Assembly (NCBI RefSeq): GCF_003627755.1
Contig: NZ_CP032694.1
Span: 3,215,501-3,279,500 of the forward strand
Source of the DNA: Rhizobium jaguaris
Lineage (GTDB): Bacteria; Pseudomonadota; Alphaproteobacteria; Rhizobiales; Rhizobiaceae
Length of the DNA: 64,000 bases
Direction: 5' to 3'
The notes beneath the pieces were generated by a model, which searched no databases, was not told the origin of the DNA, and saw only the letters and a list, made by a program, of their open reading frames with translations. How positions within the stretch are numbered: the stretch's first letter is position 1; the number at the start of each line of letters is the position of its first letter. Of the stretch, positions 42,473 through 52,500 are shown piece after piece. The translations under genes and the position numbers were made by a program.

Positions 42473-42503
42473 CGCCTACCTATGTGATTGCTATTTGCTC
42501 GAA

Positions 42504-43325
42504 CTACAGATTCCAGACTTTCGGCACTGGCGTTCCGTTGCGCAAGGCGGAAATGACCGGGATCAGGATTTTTCTCAGGGCGAAGCCGTCGGGTGCCGCC
42601 AGCCGTGCCACCAGCTTGTCGCGCCATTGGCTAACGCCGCCCATGTGCCCGTCTACGAGGGGCCGCACCTTGGCGAGATAGGTCTCCGCTAGCGGCCCGG
42701 CATAGAACAGGGTGGCGAAAGCGACCTGGCCGCTCAGGACAGCATGCTCGGCCGTCAGCGCCGCGACATCGCCGTCGAGCAGCAGCTCCTCGGCATGGAT
42801 CAATCGCCCAGCGCGGCGGATGCGCCAGCGGTCGCGAAACAAGCCCTGCGCCATCGCCTCGCCCATGGCTTTGCGGCCAAGCAGGATTGCCTCAACGGCC
42901 AGAAATTCGGCGGTCTCGTCGAGATCGACATCAAGCCTGCGCGACAGCGAGGCGCGATCGAATAGAATGGTTTCCTGCGGCAGCCAATCGACGCGTGCGC
43001 CAGCGCCGACCCTGATCGAAGTCACGACTTCAGCGGTGCCCGCGGATGCCTTGTAGATCTTTTCGCAGGCCTGCGTAGTCACATCGATGCGCGTGCCCGG
43101 CGCAGCAACGATGCTCCAATCCATCCGGTCGCCGCCGGTCAGCCCACCGGCCGTGTTGATGATGACGGCTTCCATGGAACTATCGAACGTGTCGGGCAGA
43201 CGGATCTTCGCCGCACCCTCCTGGAAAAGCTCGGCAAGGCGCGTGCGCCCGTCAAGCGCTTTGGCCGCCAGATGACCGCGCCCGCGCGCCCTCTGCGGTC
43301 TCGTGCTCGCCGCTGCCGTCACCAT
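42504..43325 (-). CDS. ureD: Urease accessory protein UreD
   Basis: Beta-helical urease chaperone of 273 residues that docks on the apo-enzyme and channels nickel. Typical stretches are [58 protein letters not shown] and [16 protein letters not shown]. It is the first gene of the urease operon, behind a sigma-54-type promoter (43389-43406). The order ureD-ureA-ureB-ureC is standard for rhizobia, apart from the extra genes between ureB and ureC. Confidence 0.95.
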   Translation of the reverse strand: MVTAAASTRPQRARGRGHLAAKALDGRTRLAELFQEGAAKIRLPDTFDSSMEAVIINTAGGLTGGDRMDWSIVAAPGTRIDVTTQACEKIYKASAGTAEVVTSIRVGAGARVDWLPQETILFDRASLSRRLDVDLDETAEFLAVEAILLGRKAMGEAMAQGLFRDRWRIRRAGRLIHAEELLLDGDVAALTAEHAVLSGQVAFATLFYAGPLAETYLAKVRPLVDGHMGGVSQWRDKLVARLAAPDGFALRKILIPVISALRNGTPVPKVWNL

Positions 43326-43388
43326 TCCGTTTCTCCGCTCATCCCATCATGTCGCGCAGGTCATTGAAGCCCGCCAAGGAATAAAGGC

Positions 43389-43406
43389 AAGCAATTTCTG
43401 TGCCTT
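43389..43406 (-). promoter_or_regulatory. Sigma-54 (RpoN)-type promoter of the urease operon
   Basis: On the minus strand the sequence AAGGCACAGAAATTGCTT fits the RpoN pattern GGCAC-N5-TTGC, with the invariant GG and GC exactly ten bases apart (12 bases centre to centre). The -12 element is about 66 bases before the ureD start codon. RpoN control with NtrC would tie urease to nitrogen limitation. Confidence 0.68.
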
Positions 43407-43487
43407 GTACAATCGCCTGGGGCACGGGCCGATGTGGCGGGCACCCGCCGCATTTTTCGTCAGACGATGAAAAGAGCGGCAATGGCT

Positions 43488-44182
43488 TCACACCGTCAGA
43501 TGCCGGCGCGCCGCGGGCGTATCCAGCGTCTCCGCCAGCCCTTCGTGAACGATCTCGCCGCGGTCCATGATGTAGACGTAATCGGCAAGCTCCCGGCAAA
43601 ATCGAGATATTGCTCGACCAGCAGGATCGCCATGCCGGTGGAATCCCTGAGATAGCGGATCGCGCGGCCGATATCCTTGATGATCGAAGGCTGGATGCCC
43701 TCGGTCGGCTCATCCAGCACCAATATTTTCGGCCGCGTCACCATTGCACGGCCGATCGCCAATTGCTGCTGCTGACCGCCCGATAGGTCGCCGCCGCGGC
43801 GCGACAGCATGGATTTCAGCACCGGAAACAGATTGTAGATGTCCTCGGGAATGTTGCGGTCACGGCGCGGCACGGGTGCGAAGCCGGTCTCCAGGTTCTC
43901 CTTGACCGTCAGCAGCGGAAAGATTTCGCGCCCTTGCGGCACATAACCAATACCCTGTTTGGCGCGGGCAAAGGGCGCCATTCCGTTCAGCGTTATCCCA
44001 TTGAAGGCGACCGAACCCGCCGACAGCGCATGCTGGCCGGTGACCGCGCGCAACAGCGAGCTCTTGCCGACCCCGTTGCGTCCGAGCACGCAGGTGATGT
44101 TGCCCATCTCCGCCTTGATGGAGATGCCGCGCAAAGCCTGGGCGGCGCCATAATGCAGATTTGCGTTTTCCACTGTCAGCAT
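43488..44182 (-). CDS. urtE: Urea ABC transporter ATP-binding protein UrtE, frameshifted near the C-terminus
   Basis: ATPase of the high-affinity urea importer, about 231 residues if intact. Walker A is GRNGVGKSSLL, the signature LSGGQQQQLAIGRAM and Walker B ILVLDEPTEGIQPS. The normal family ending (ARELADYVYIMDRGEIVHEG) is present but in another frame: after YLDFA the frame turns to GSLPITS. One C is missing in the CCGGG run at 43591-43597 (plus strand TCCCGGC). With it restored the gene ends at 43488; as written it would stop near 43496 with a scrambled tail. The start is ATG 44182, though ATG 44206 is possible. Confidence 0.88.
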
Positions 44183-44206
44183 GGCTTCATCTTCTTTCTT
44201 TTCCAT

Positions 44207-44354
44207 AAAAGCCCCTCACCCTAGCCCTCTCCCCGTTTTGACGGGGAGAGGGGACGACCGAGCAAGCTAAACCCCTTCGCCCCGTGAAACGGGGAGAAGG
44301 TGGACTTGAGCGGCTTCGCACAGCGAACCGCGAAAGGACGGATGAGGGGCTTTT
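44207..44354. repeat. RIME-like intergenic element between urtD and urtE
   Basis: AAAAGCCCCTCACCCTAGCC at the left faces GATGAGGGGCTTTT at the right, with inner arms CTCTCCCCGTTTTGACGGGG and CCCCGTGAAACGGGGAGAAG. It fills most of the 211-base gap in the urt operon. It is a different subtype from the copies at 23739 and 24371. Its hairpins could reduce or process the urtE part of the transcript. Confidence 0.8.
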
Positions 44355-44393
44355 CTAGGCAAACAAGGATCTTCTTTGCACCCGAAACATCAC

Positions 44394-45149
44394 CTACCGC
44401 CCCAGATAATTCTCAATCACCTTCGGATCGCTGCTGACGAAATCGATCGAGCCTTCGGCCAACACCGAGCCTTCCGCCAGACACGTCACCTTGACGCCGA
44501 GATCGCGGATGAAGCCCATGTCGTGCTCCACCACCACCACGGACCGCGTCTTTGCTATCTCCTTCAGCAGCACCGCCGTCTCCGCCGTCTCGGCGTCGGT
44601 CATGCCCGCAACGGGCTCATCGACGAGCAGAAGCTTCGGCTCCTGGGCGAGCAGCGTGCCGATCTCCAGCCATTGCTTCTGCCCATGCGAAAGATTGGCC
44701 GCCAGTTCATCGCTCCGGTGAGAGAGGCGCACCGTGTCGAGGATTTCGTGGATGCGGTCTCGATCCTCCGGCGTCAGGCGGTAAAAGAGCGTCGAGAAAA
44801 CGCCGCGCTTGCGGTTGAGGGCCAATTCGAGGTTGTCCCAGACGGTGTGGCTCTCAAAGACCGTAGGCTTCTGGAACTTGCGGCCGATGCCGAGCTGGGC
44901 GATGTCGGCCTCGTCCTTCTTGGTGAGATCGATCTGGCCGTTGAAGAACACCTCGCCCTGATCGGGCCGCGTCTTGCCGGTGATGATATCCATCATCGTC
45001 GTCTTGCCGGCACCGTTCGGGCCGATGATAGCGCGAAGCTCGCCCGGCTCGATGACGATCGACAGCGAATTCAGCGCCTTGAAGCCGTCGAAGGAGACGG
45101 AGACGTTGTTGAGATAGAGCATGCTGTTGGGCTTGATGTCCGGGATCAT
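44394..45149 (-). CDS. urtD: Urea ABC transporter ATP-binding protein UrtD
   Basis: ATPase of 251 residues, LivG-like. Walker A is IGPNGAGKTTMM, the signature LSHGQKQWLEIGTLL (Gly-Gln replacing the more usual Gly-Gly), Walker B LLLVDEPVAGMTD and the H-loop VVVEHDMGFI. ATG 45149 (MIPDIKPNSMLYLNNVS) is chosen as it follows the urtC stop by four bases; the longer frame reads back into urtC. It pairs with UrtE to power urea uptake. Confidence 0.95.
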   Translation of the reverse strand: MIPDIKPNSMLYLNNVSVSFDGFKALNSLSIVIEPGELRAIIGPNGAGKTTMMDIITGKTRPDQGEVFFNGQIDLTKKDEADIAQLGIGRKFQKPTVFESHTVWDNLELALNRKRGVFSTLFYRLTPEDRDRIHEILDTVRLSHRSDELAANLSHGQKQWLEIGTLLAQEPKLLLVDEPVAGMTDAETAETAVLLKEIAKTRSVVVVEHDMGFIRDLGVKVTCLAEGSVLAEGSIDFVSSDPKVIENYLGR

Positions 45150-45153
45150 CGTC

Positions 45154-46335
45154 TCACTCCGCCGCTTGAATGGTCGTCTTACCGGCTTCGGCTTCGGCTT
45201 CGGCTTCGTCTTCCTCTGCTTCAGGCTTTGGACTGACCGCCTTACTGCCACGACCGATATATCGCGCCGCCGTGCCGACGACACCCTTGGGCAGGAACAA
45301 CGTCACCGCGACGAAGAGGCCACCGAGCGCGAAGAGCCAGAAATCGGGGAAAAGGCCGGTGAAGATCGTCTTTCCACCATTGATGAGGATGGCGCCGATG
45401 ATCGGACCGATCAGCGTTGCCCGGCCGCCAACCGCGGTCCAGATGACCACTTCGATGGAATTGGCGGGTGCAAATTCCCCGGGATTAATAATGCCGATCT
45501 GCGGCACATAAAGTGCACCGGCAATTCCGGCCATCATCGCCGACACCACGAAGACAAAGAGCTTCATGTGCTCAACGCGGTAACCCAAGAAGCGCGTCCG
45601 GCTTTCGGCATCGCGCACGCCGACCAGCACCTTGCCAAACTTCGAGCGCACTATGGCCGATGACAGCATCAACCCCAGCGCTAGCAGCAGCGCGGTAACC
45701 GCGAAGAGTACGGCGCGCGTGCCATCCGCCTGGATGTTGAAGCCGAGAATATCCTTGAAATCGGTCAGGCCGTTATTACCGCCAAAGCCCATGTCGTTGC
45801 GAAAGAAGGCGAGCAGTAGCGCGTAGGTCATCGCCTGCGTGATGATCGACAGATAGACGCCATTGACGCGTGAGCGGAAGGCAAACCAGCCGAAGATGAA
45901 GGCAAGCAGTCCGGGAGCCGCCAGCACCATGATCATGGCAAACCAGAAATGATCGAAGCCGTACCAGAACCAGGGCAGTTCCTTCCAGTTCAAGAACACC
46001 ATGAAGTCCGGCAGGATGGGATTGCCATAGGTACCGCGCGACCCGATCTGCCGCATCAGATACATGCCCATCGCGTAGCCGCCGAGCGCGAAGAAGGCGC
46101 CATGGCCGAGCGAGAGAATGCCGCAATAGCCCCAAACGAGATCGAGTGCCAAGGCGAGCAGTGCATAGGTCAGATACTTGCCGAACAACGACATCAGGTA
46201 GGTCGGCACGTGCAACAGACTGCCTTCCGGCAGAACCAGGTTCGACAGCGGCACGAGTACCGCGACAGCAAGCAGGATCGCGATGGCGACGCTGATACGG
46301 CGGTCGAGCGAGCGAAGGAGAAAAGCCGTGATCAT
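45154..46335 (-). CDS. urtC: Urea ABC transporter permease UrtC
   Basis: LivM-type permease of 393 residues with about ten membrane helices. It has the permease core GYCGILSLGHGAFFALGGYA and TAVGGRATLIGPIIGAILIN, with a charged C-terminal tail rich in Glu, Ala and Lys. It starts by overlapping the urtB stop (four bases, ATGA) and forms the membrane channel with UrtB. Confidence 0.95.
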   Translation of the reverse strand: MITAFLLRSLDRRISVAIAILLAVAVLVPLSNLVLPEGSLLHVPTYLMSLFGKYLTYALLALALDLVWGYCGILSLGHGAFFALGGYAMGMYLMRQIGSRGTYGNPILPDFMVFLNWKELPWFWYGFDHFWFAMIMVLAAPGLLAFIFGWFAFRSRVNGVYLSIITQAMTYALLLAFFRNDMGFGGNNGLTDFKDILGFNIQADGTRAVLFAVTALLLALGLMLSSAIVRSKFGKVLVGVRDAESRTRFLGYRVEHMKLFVFVVSAMMAGIAGALYVPQIGIINPGEFAPANSIEVVIWTAVGGRATLIGPIIGAILINGGKTIFTGLFPDFWLFALGGLFVAVTLFLPKGVVGTAARYIGRGSKAVSPKPEAEEDEAEAEAEAGKTTIQAAE

Positions 46336-47957
46336 GCTTCCACCGCCCTTCCCTTGAGGGCGAAGAGCCCGCGCGGACGTTTCTGGATGAAGAGGATGAT
46401 GAGGACGAGAACCAGGATCTTGCCGAGCACCGCCCCCGCATAGGGTTCGAGGAACTTGTTGAGGATGCCGAGCGAGAAGGCGCCCACCAGCGTTCCCCAG
46501 AGATTGCCGACGCCGCCGAAGACCACGACCATGAAACTGTCGATGATGTAGCTCTGGCCAAGGTTTGGCGAGACGTTGTCGATCTGGGAGAGCGCAACGC
46601 CTGCCATCCCCGCAATGCCCGACCCCAGGGCAAAGGTAAAGGCGTCGACCCAGGGCGTGCGAATGCCCATGGAGGAAGCCATGCGCCTATTCTGCGTCAC
46701 CGCCCGCATCTGCAGCCCGAAGGCCGAGCGCTTCAACAGCAACAGCAAGGCGACGAAGACGCCGAGTGCGAAAACGATGATCCAGAGCCGGTTCCAAGTG
46801 ATCGAAAGATAACCGAGATCGAAGGAACCGGACATCCAGGAGGGATTGCCGACTTCCTGATTGGTCGGCCCGAAGATCGAGCGCACGGCCTGCTGCAGGA
46901 TCAGCGAAATGCCCCAGGTGGCGAGCAGCGTCTCCAGTGGCCGGCCATAGAGGAAACGGATGACGCCGCGCTCGATGACAAGGCCGACGGCACCGGTGAC
47001 CAGAAACGCCACCGGCAAGGCGATCGCCAGCGACCAGTCGAAGAGTTCCGGATAGAAGCTGCGAATGACGCTCTGGACCATGAAGGTGGAATAGGCGCCG
47101 ATCATCACCATCTCGCCATGCGCCATGTTGATGATGCCCATGACGCCGAAGGTGATGGCAAGCCCGATGGCGGCAAGCAGCAGTACCGAACCGAGCGAAA
47201 GGCCGTACCAGACGTTCTGCACCGCATCCCAGATCGCCAATTGGCTCTGGATACCGGCGATGGCGGCCGCGACATCGGGCTTCAGGCTGTCGTCGACGGA
47301 AACCGAAGAAAGAATGCCGATGGCGTCACGACCACCTTCTGCCTTGATCGTCTCGATCGCCGCCTTCTTCTGCTCCGGCGGGCGATCGGAGCCGAGCACG
47401 GCAACCGCGCGCGCCCTGTCGAGCACGCCGCGAATTTCGCCGTCCTTTTCGTTCTTTAACGCCGCCTCCAATGCCTCCAGCGAATCCGCGCTTGGCGATT
47501 TCAACACGGATTGCGCCGCCTCCAATCGGACGCCACGATCCGGGCTCATCAGCGTCAGGCCGCCGAGCGCCGAACGGACCGAGCGACGAAGATTGTTGTT
47601 GATCTTGATCTTGCTAAGATTGCCCTTGGTTTCCTGGCCAGCCGTCTGTCCGGTCAGCGGATCGATCAGGGCCATGACGTCTCCGGAAGATTTGGCGATG
47701 AAGACCTGATTGTCGGATTTGCGGACATAAAGATCGCCGTCCGAAAACGCCTGCAGCGCCGGCACCACCTTGGGATCGCCGGTTTTGGCCAGGTTCTTCA
47801 CGATCTCGTCGGCCTGCTGGAAGTTCGCCGGACCCAGCGCGTTGATAAGACTATGCGCATCCTCCTGGGCACGCAGCGCTGTCGCCGTTAGCGCCAGCAT
47901 CAGGCAAAAGCCGGCGGCAAGCGCCACAGCCATGCGGTAAACGAATTTGTCGAACAT
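46332..47957 (-). CDS. urtB: Urea ABC transporter permease UrtB
   Basis: LivH-type permease of 541 residues, which is long because it carries the UrtB-specific N-terminal domain: a signal-like segment, then about 230 periplasmic residues with HEAT-like repeats (SVRSALGGLTLMSPDRGVRL, LEAALKNEKDGEIRGVLDRA). The permease core starts about residue 250 (VWYGLSLGSVLLLAAIGLAI, FGVMGIINMAHGEMVMIGAY). ATG 47957 has GAGGGGA before it. It follows urtA after 68 bases. Confidence 0.94.
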   Translation of the reverse strand: MFDKFVYRMAVALAAGFCLMLALTATALRAQEDAHSLINALGPANFQQADEIVKNLAKTGDPKVVPALQAFSDGDLYVRKSDNQVFIAKSSGDVMALIDPLTGQTAGQETKGNLSKIKINNNLRRSVRSALGGLTLMSPDRGVRLEAAQSVLKSPSADSLEALEAALKNEKDGEIRGVLDRARAVAVLGSDRPPEQKKAAIETIKAEGGRDAIGILSSVSVDDSLKPDVAAAIAGIQSQLAIWDAVQNVWYGLSLGSVLLLAAIGLAITFGVMGIINMAHGEMVMIGAYSTFMVQSVIRSFYPELFDWSLAIALPVAFLVTGAVGLVIERGVIRFLYGRPLETLLATWGISLILQQAVRSIFGPTNQEVGNPSWMSGSFDLGYLSITWNRLWIIVFALGVFVALLLLLKRSAFGLQMRAVTQNRRMASSMGIRTPWVDAFTFALGSGIAGMAGVALSQIDNVSPNLGQSYIIDSFMVVVFGGVGNLWGTLVGAFSLGILNKFLEPYAGAVLGKILVLVLIILFIQKRPRGLFALKGRAVEA

Positions 47958-48025
47958 CGCGCGTCCCCTCATGCTGTCGCGGGCAGAGGAGTCTGCCCGC
48001 GACGAGCGCACACTAAAAGCTGAAC

Positions 48026-49315
48026 TCAGGAACCCTTGCCGCCGCACTTGCCGGTGGAAACGTTGAAGTTGCCGCAGTTAAGCGGCATGCGCCAATCCGA
48101 GATCAGATCCTTGCTATCAGGCAGGTAGTCCGACCATTCCTTGCCGACCACTGCAGGGGTCTGCGAAACAACGTCGAACTGGCCGTTCTCCTGCACCTCG
48201 CCGATCAGCACCGGCTTGGTGATGTAGTGGTTCGGCATCATGGTGGCGTAGCCGCCGGTAAGGTTCGGCACGGAAACGCCGACGAGCGCGTCGATCACCT
48301 TGTCCGGATCGGTCGTACCGGCCTTTTCGACCGCCTTCACCCACATGTTGAAGCCGATATAGGCAGCTTCCATCGGGTCGTTGGTGACCCGCTTGTCGTT
48401 CTTGGTATAGGCGTGCCATTCCTTGATGAATTCGGCATTGGCGGGCGTATCGACGGACTGGAAGTAGTTCCAGGCGGCGAGATGGCCGACCAGCGGCTTG
48501 GTGTCGACGCCGGCAAGCTCTTCTTCGCCGACCGAGAAGGCGACGACCGGAATGTCCTCCGCCTTGACGCCCTGGTTGCCGAGTTCCTTGTAGAAGGGAA
48601 CGTTGGCGTCGCCATTGATGGTGGAGACGACCGCGGTCTTCTTGCCGGCCGAGCCGAAGGCCTTGATCTTGGAGACTTCCGTCTGCCAGTCGGAGAAGCC
48701 GAACGGCGTGTAGTTGATGATGATGTCTTCGTCCTTGACGCCCTTGGACTTCAGGTAGGCTGCAAGGATCTTGTTGGTCGTGCGCGGATAGACATAATCG
48801 GTGCCTTCCAGAACCCAGCGCTGCACGCCTTCATTCTGCATCAGGTAGTCGACGGCGGGGATCGCCTGCTGGTTCGGGGCAGCTCCGGTGTAGAACACGT
48901 TGCGCTCGGACTCTTCACCCTCGAACTGCACGGGATAGAACAGGATCGAGTCCAGTTCCTTGAACACCGGCAGGACCGATTTGCGCGACACCGAGGTCCA
49001 GCAACCGAATACGGCCGAGACCTTGTCCTTCTGAATCAACTCGCGGGCCTTTTCGGCAAACAGCGGCCAATCGGAGGCCGGGTCGACGACGACAGGCTCC
49101 AGCTTCTTGCCGAGAACGCCGCCCTTCTTGTTCTGCTCGTCGATGAGCATGAGCATGGCGTCCTTCAGCGTCGTTTCCGAAATCGCCATGGTGCCCGAAA
49201 GCGAATGGAGAACGCCAACCTTGATGGTGTCGTCGGCGGCAAAAGCTCCATGAAATGCAGTCGTCGACATGATGGCGCCCAGAAGCGCGCCCGAGACAAG
49301 AGTCTTCAGTTTCAT
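48026..49315 (-). CDS. urtA: Urea ABC transporter substrate-binding protein UrtA
   Basis: Periplasmic urea-binding protein of 429 residues. The signal peptide (MKLKTLVSGALLGAIMSTTA, cleavage after AFA) leads to the UrtA family opening DTIKVGVLHSLSGTMAISET. Further family motifs are FGCWTSVSRKSVLPVFKELD, LFYPVQFEGEESERNVFYTG and GGYATMMPNHYITKPVLIGE. It is the first gene of urtABCDE and is divergent from the NCS1-type sensor kinase. The 234-base gap between them contains several palindromes. Confidence 0.97.
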   Translation of the reverse strand: MKLKTLVSGALLGAIMSTTAFHGAFAADDTIKVGVLHSLSGTMAISETTLKDAMLMLIDEQNKKGGVLGKKLEPVVVDPASDWPLFAEKARELIQKDKVSAVFGCWTSVSRKSVLPVFKELDSILFYPVQFEGEESERNVFYTGAAPNQQAIPAVDYLMQNEGVQRWVLEGTDYVYPRTTNKILAAYLKSKGVKDEDIIINYTPFGFSDWQTEVSKIKAFGSAGKKTAVVSTINGDANVPFYKELGNQGVKAEDIPVVAFSVGEEELAGVDTKPLVGHLAAWNYFQSVDTPANAEFIKEWHAYTKNDKRVTNDPMEAAYIGFNMWVKAVEKAGTTDPDKVIDALVGVSVPNLTGGYATMMPNHYITKPVLIGEVQENGQFDVVSQTPAVVGKEWSDYLPDSKDLISDWRMPLNCGNFNVSTGKCGGKGS

Positions 49316-49411
49316 GCGTAGTTCCCCTCTTTTTTGTCTGCCGCAACGGCTCGTAAACGAAGATTAACCGTTGCCTGCCGCGACTATCCGGCAGCACCGG
49401 GGGATTCCACA

Positions 49412-49455
49412 TACGTAATATGACGTAGGAAGCGGGGCGAAATATGCAGCATATT
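49412..49455. promoter_or_regulatory. Candidate regulator sites between urtA and the sensor kinase
   Basis: Two inverted repeats stand in the 234-base divergent gap: TACGTAATATGACGTA (49412-49427; TACGT-N6-ACGTA) and AATATGCAGCATATT (49441-49455, a 7-bp palindrome around A). A third, CTTGCC/GGCAAG (49509-49514 with 49527-49532), lies before the kinase. TACGT-type half-sites suit LuxR-family dimers such as the regulator encoded at 52932. The link is inferred. Confidence 0.5.
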
Positions 49456-49549
49456 AGCAGTTCACGCACTTAAGGACTGCGCCGATCCGTGTTACGACAT
49501 GAACTACACTTGCCAAACTATTTGGGGGCAAGACTGCTGAAGGGTGGGC

Positions 49550-52500
49550 ATGGCAGCGCGGCAACGCATCATTCCGGTGAGACGCGAATACAACCGCTGG
49601 GTCGCAAACCAGACATTGGAAGACTATGCCCTGCGCTTCACCGCCAAAAGCGCCCGGCAATTTTCCTCGCAGCGTATCTCGCAGACAGCGATCGGCGCCA
49701 TCTCTTTCCTGGCTTTGGAAGCGATCGGCGGCGCCATTACGCTCTCCTACGGCACGACCAACGCCTTCTATGCCATCATCGTCGCTAGCATCGCCATGCT
49801 CGCGATCGGGTTGCCGATCAGCCGCTACGCCATCCGCCATGGGGTCGATATCGACCTGCTGACCCGCGGCGCGAGCTTCGGCTATATCGGCTCGACCATC
49901 ACGTCACTTATCTATGCCAGCTTCACCTTCATGCTGTTTGCCATCGAAGCCTCGATCATGTCGGGGGCGCTGGAACTGACGCTCGGCATACCCTTGTGGA
50001 TAGGCTATATCGTCAGCGCCGTCATGGTTATTCCGCTGGTAACGCATGGTGTCCGTCTGATCAGCCGGTTTCAGCTTCTGACGCAACCATTCTGGATCGT
50101 CCTCAATATCCTGCCCTTCGCCTTCATCGCCTTTTCAGATTGGGGAAAAATCGATCTCTGGCGTGCCTTCGCGGGCATACATCATACGTCCGGCGCATCC
50201 GGAACCGCCGCTCCCTTCGATCTCGTGGAATTCGGCGCCGCTTCCGCCGTTATCCTGGCGCTGATGTCACAGATCGGCGAACAGGCCGACTTTCTGCGCT
50301 TCCTGCCGCCGGAAGGCCGCCGCAAATGGCGGCATCGTCTGGTAATCTTCCTCGCAGGTCCCGGCTGGGTGACTATCGGCGCACTGAAGCTGCTGGCCGG
50401 GTCTTTCCTTGTCGTCCTGACGCTGACCTCGGGCGTACCGGCCGATCGCGCCGCCGATCCGGCGCAAATGTATCTCACCGCCTTCGGCTACATGATCCCC
50501 TGGCACAATGCCGCACTGCTGCTGATGGCCGCCTTCGTCGTGGTTTCGCAGCTCAAGATCAACGTCATGAACGCCTATGCCGGCTCGCTCGCCTGGTCGA
50601 ATTTCTTCTCTCGGCTGACCCACAGCCATCCCGGCCGCGTGATCTGGCTCGTCTTCAACGTCGCCATCGCCCTGCTGCTGATGGAACTTGGCATCTATAG
50701 GCTGCTGGAAGAGACGCTCGGCATCTTCTCCATCATCGCCATGGCGTGGCTCTGCACGATCTCCGCAGATCTCTTCATCAACAAGCCGCTCGGCCTTGCC
50801 CCTCCCGGCATCGAGTTCAAGCGCGCGCACCTCTACGACATCAATCCCGTTGGCTTAGGCGCCATGGCGCTGTCGGCGACGATTGCCCTCGTCGCCCATT
50901 TCGGCGCCTTCGGCGCGGTCGCCGCCTCGCTAGCCCCCTACATCACCTTGGTGATTGCGCTCATCGCCTCGCCCGCGATCGCCTGGGCGACCAAGGGCAA
51001 ATTCTATCTCGCCCGCAAGCCGCGCCAAAGCTGGAAGAATTTGACCTCCATCACGTGCTCGGTCTGCGAACATCCTTTCGAGCCAGAGGATATGGCCTGG
51101 TGCCCGGCCTATGCCGCGCCGATCTGCTCGCTCTGCTGCTCGCTGGACAGCCGTTGCCACGACATGTGCAAGCCGAAGGCGCGGCTTAACACGCAGGTCG
51201 CCACCGTCGCCAAGACACTGCTGCCGGAGACCATCGTCGCCAAGCTCGCTACTCGCCTCGGCCGTTACGGCATCGCCGTCGTGGTGGCGTTGGCGGCCGT
51301 GGGCGCTATCCTGGCAATGATCGCCCACCAGGTCGGCTCCGCCTCGCCGGAGACCGCCGCGGTGGTGGACCGCACGATCCTCATTGTCTTCTTCGTCTTC
51401 GCCGTCATCGCCGGCGTCGTCTGCTGGTTCTACGTGCTCGCGCACGACAGCCGCGTAGTCGCCGAAGAAGAATCTTCCCGTCAGAATACGTTGCTGCTCA
51501 AGGAAATCGCCGCGCACAAAAAGACGGACGCTGCTTTGCAAAGCGCCAAGGAGGCGGCTGAGGCGGCAAACCGCGCCAAGAGCCGCTACGTCGTGGGCCT
51601 GAGCCACGAATTGCGCACGCCGCTCAACGCGGTGCTCGGCTATGCCCAAATCCTTGAGCGCGACGAGACTATCCCGGCGCCGCGGCAATCCTCGCTGAAG
51701 GTCATCCGCCGCAGCGCCGAACATCTCTCCGGGCTGATCGATGGGCTGCTGGATATTTCCAAGATCGAGGCCGGCCGGCTGCAGGTCTATTCCAACGAGA
51801 TCAATATTCAGGATTTTCTCGACCAGATCGTGGATATGTTCCGACCGCAAGCACAGGCCAAGGGTCTTGCTTTCATCCATGAGCGATCCGGCGCCCTGCC
51901 CGATTATGTCCGCACCGACGAAAAGCGGCTGCGGCAGATCCTCGTCAACCTGCTCTCCAACGCCATCAAGTTCACCGACGCGGGCAGTGTGCGTTTCGAG
52001 GTCGGCTATCGCAGTCAGGTCGCGAGCTTCACCATCGCCGATACCGGCCGAGGCATCGCCGAGAAGGACCTCACCCGCATCTACGAGCCCTTCCAACGCG
52101 GCGAGGCCGACAGTGTCCGCCCCATGCCGGGCCTCGGCCTCGGGCTGACCATCACCCGATTGCTCACCAATACACTCGGCGGCGAGATCTCCGTCGTCAG
52201 CGAAAAGGACAAGGGCTCGACTTTCAAGGTGCGCCTGATGCTGTCTGCGGTGATCCGGCCGATGAGGCCCCCGGCACAGGAGCAGCGCATCGTCAGCTAT
52301 GAAGGCCCGCGCCGCACCATCGTCGTCGTCGACGACAATGAGGATCATCGCGAGCTGATGCGCGAAGTGCTGTCGCCCCTCGACTTCATCGTGCTGACGG
52401 CCGCGGGCGGACCGGACTGTTTGACGCTGATCGAGGGCATCAAGCCGGATCTTTTCTTGGTCGACATCTCCATGCCTGGCATGAACGGCTGGCAATTGGT

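Noticed and set aside
43339..43713. Separate small gene at the end of urtE
   Set aside because: It is a mixture of frames caused by the urtE frameshift plus the urease promoter region.
50930..52495. 521-codon frame on the minus strand
   Set aside because: Antisense to the kinase and receiver domains of the NCS1-type sensor gene, whose motifs are all intact.
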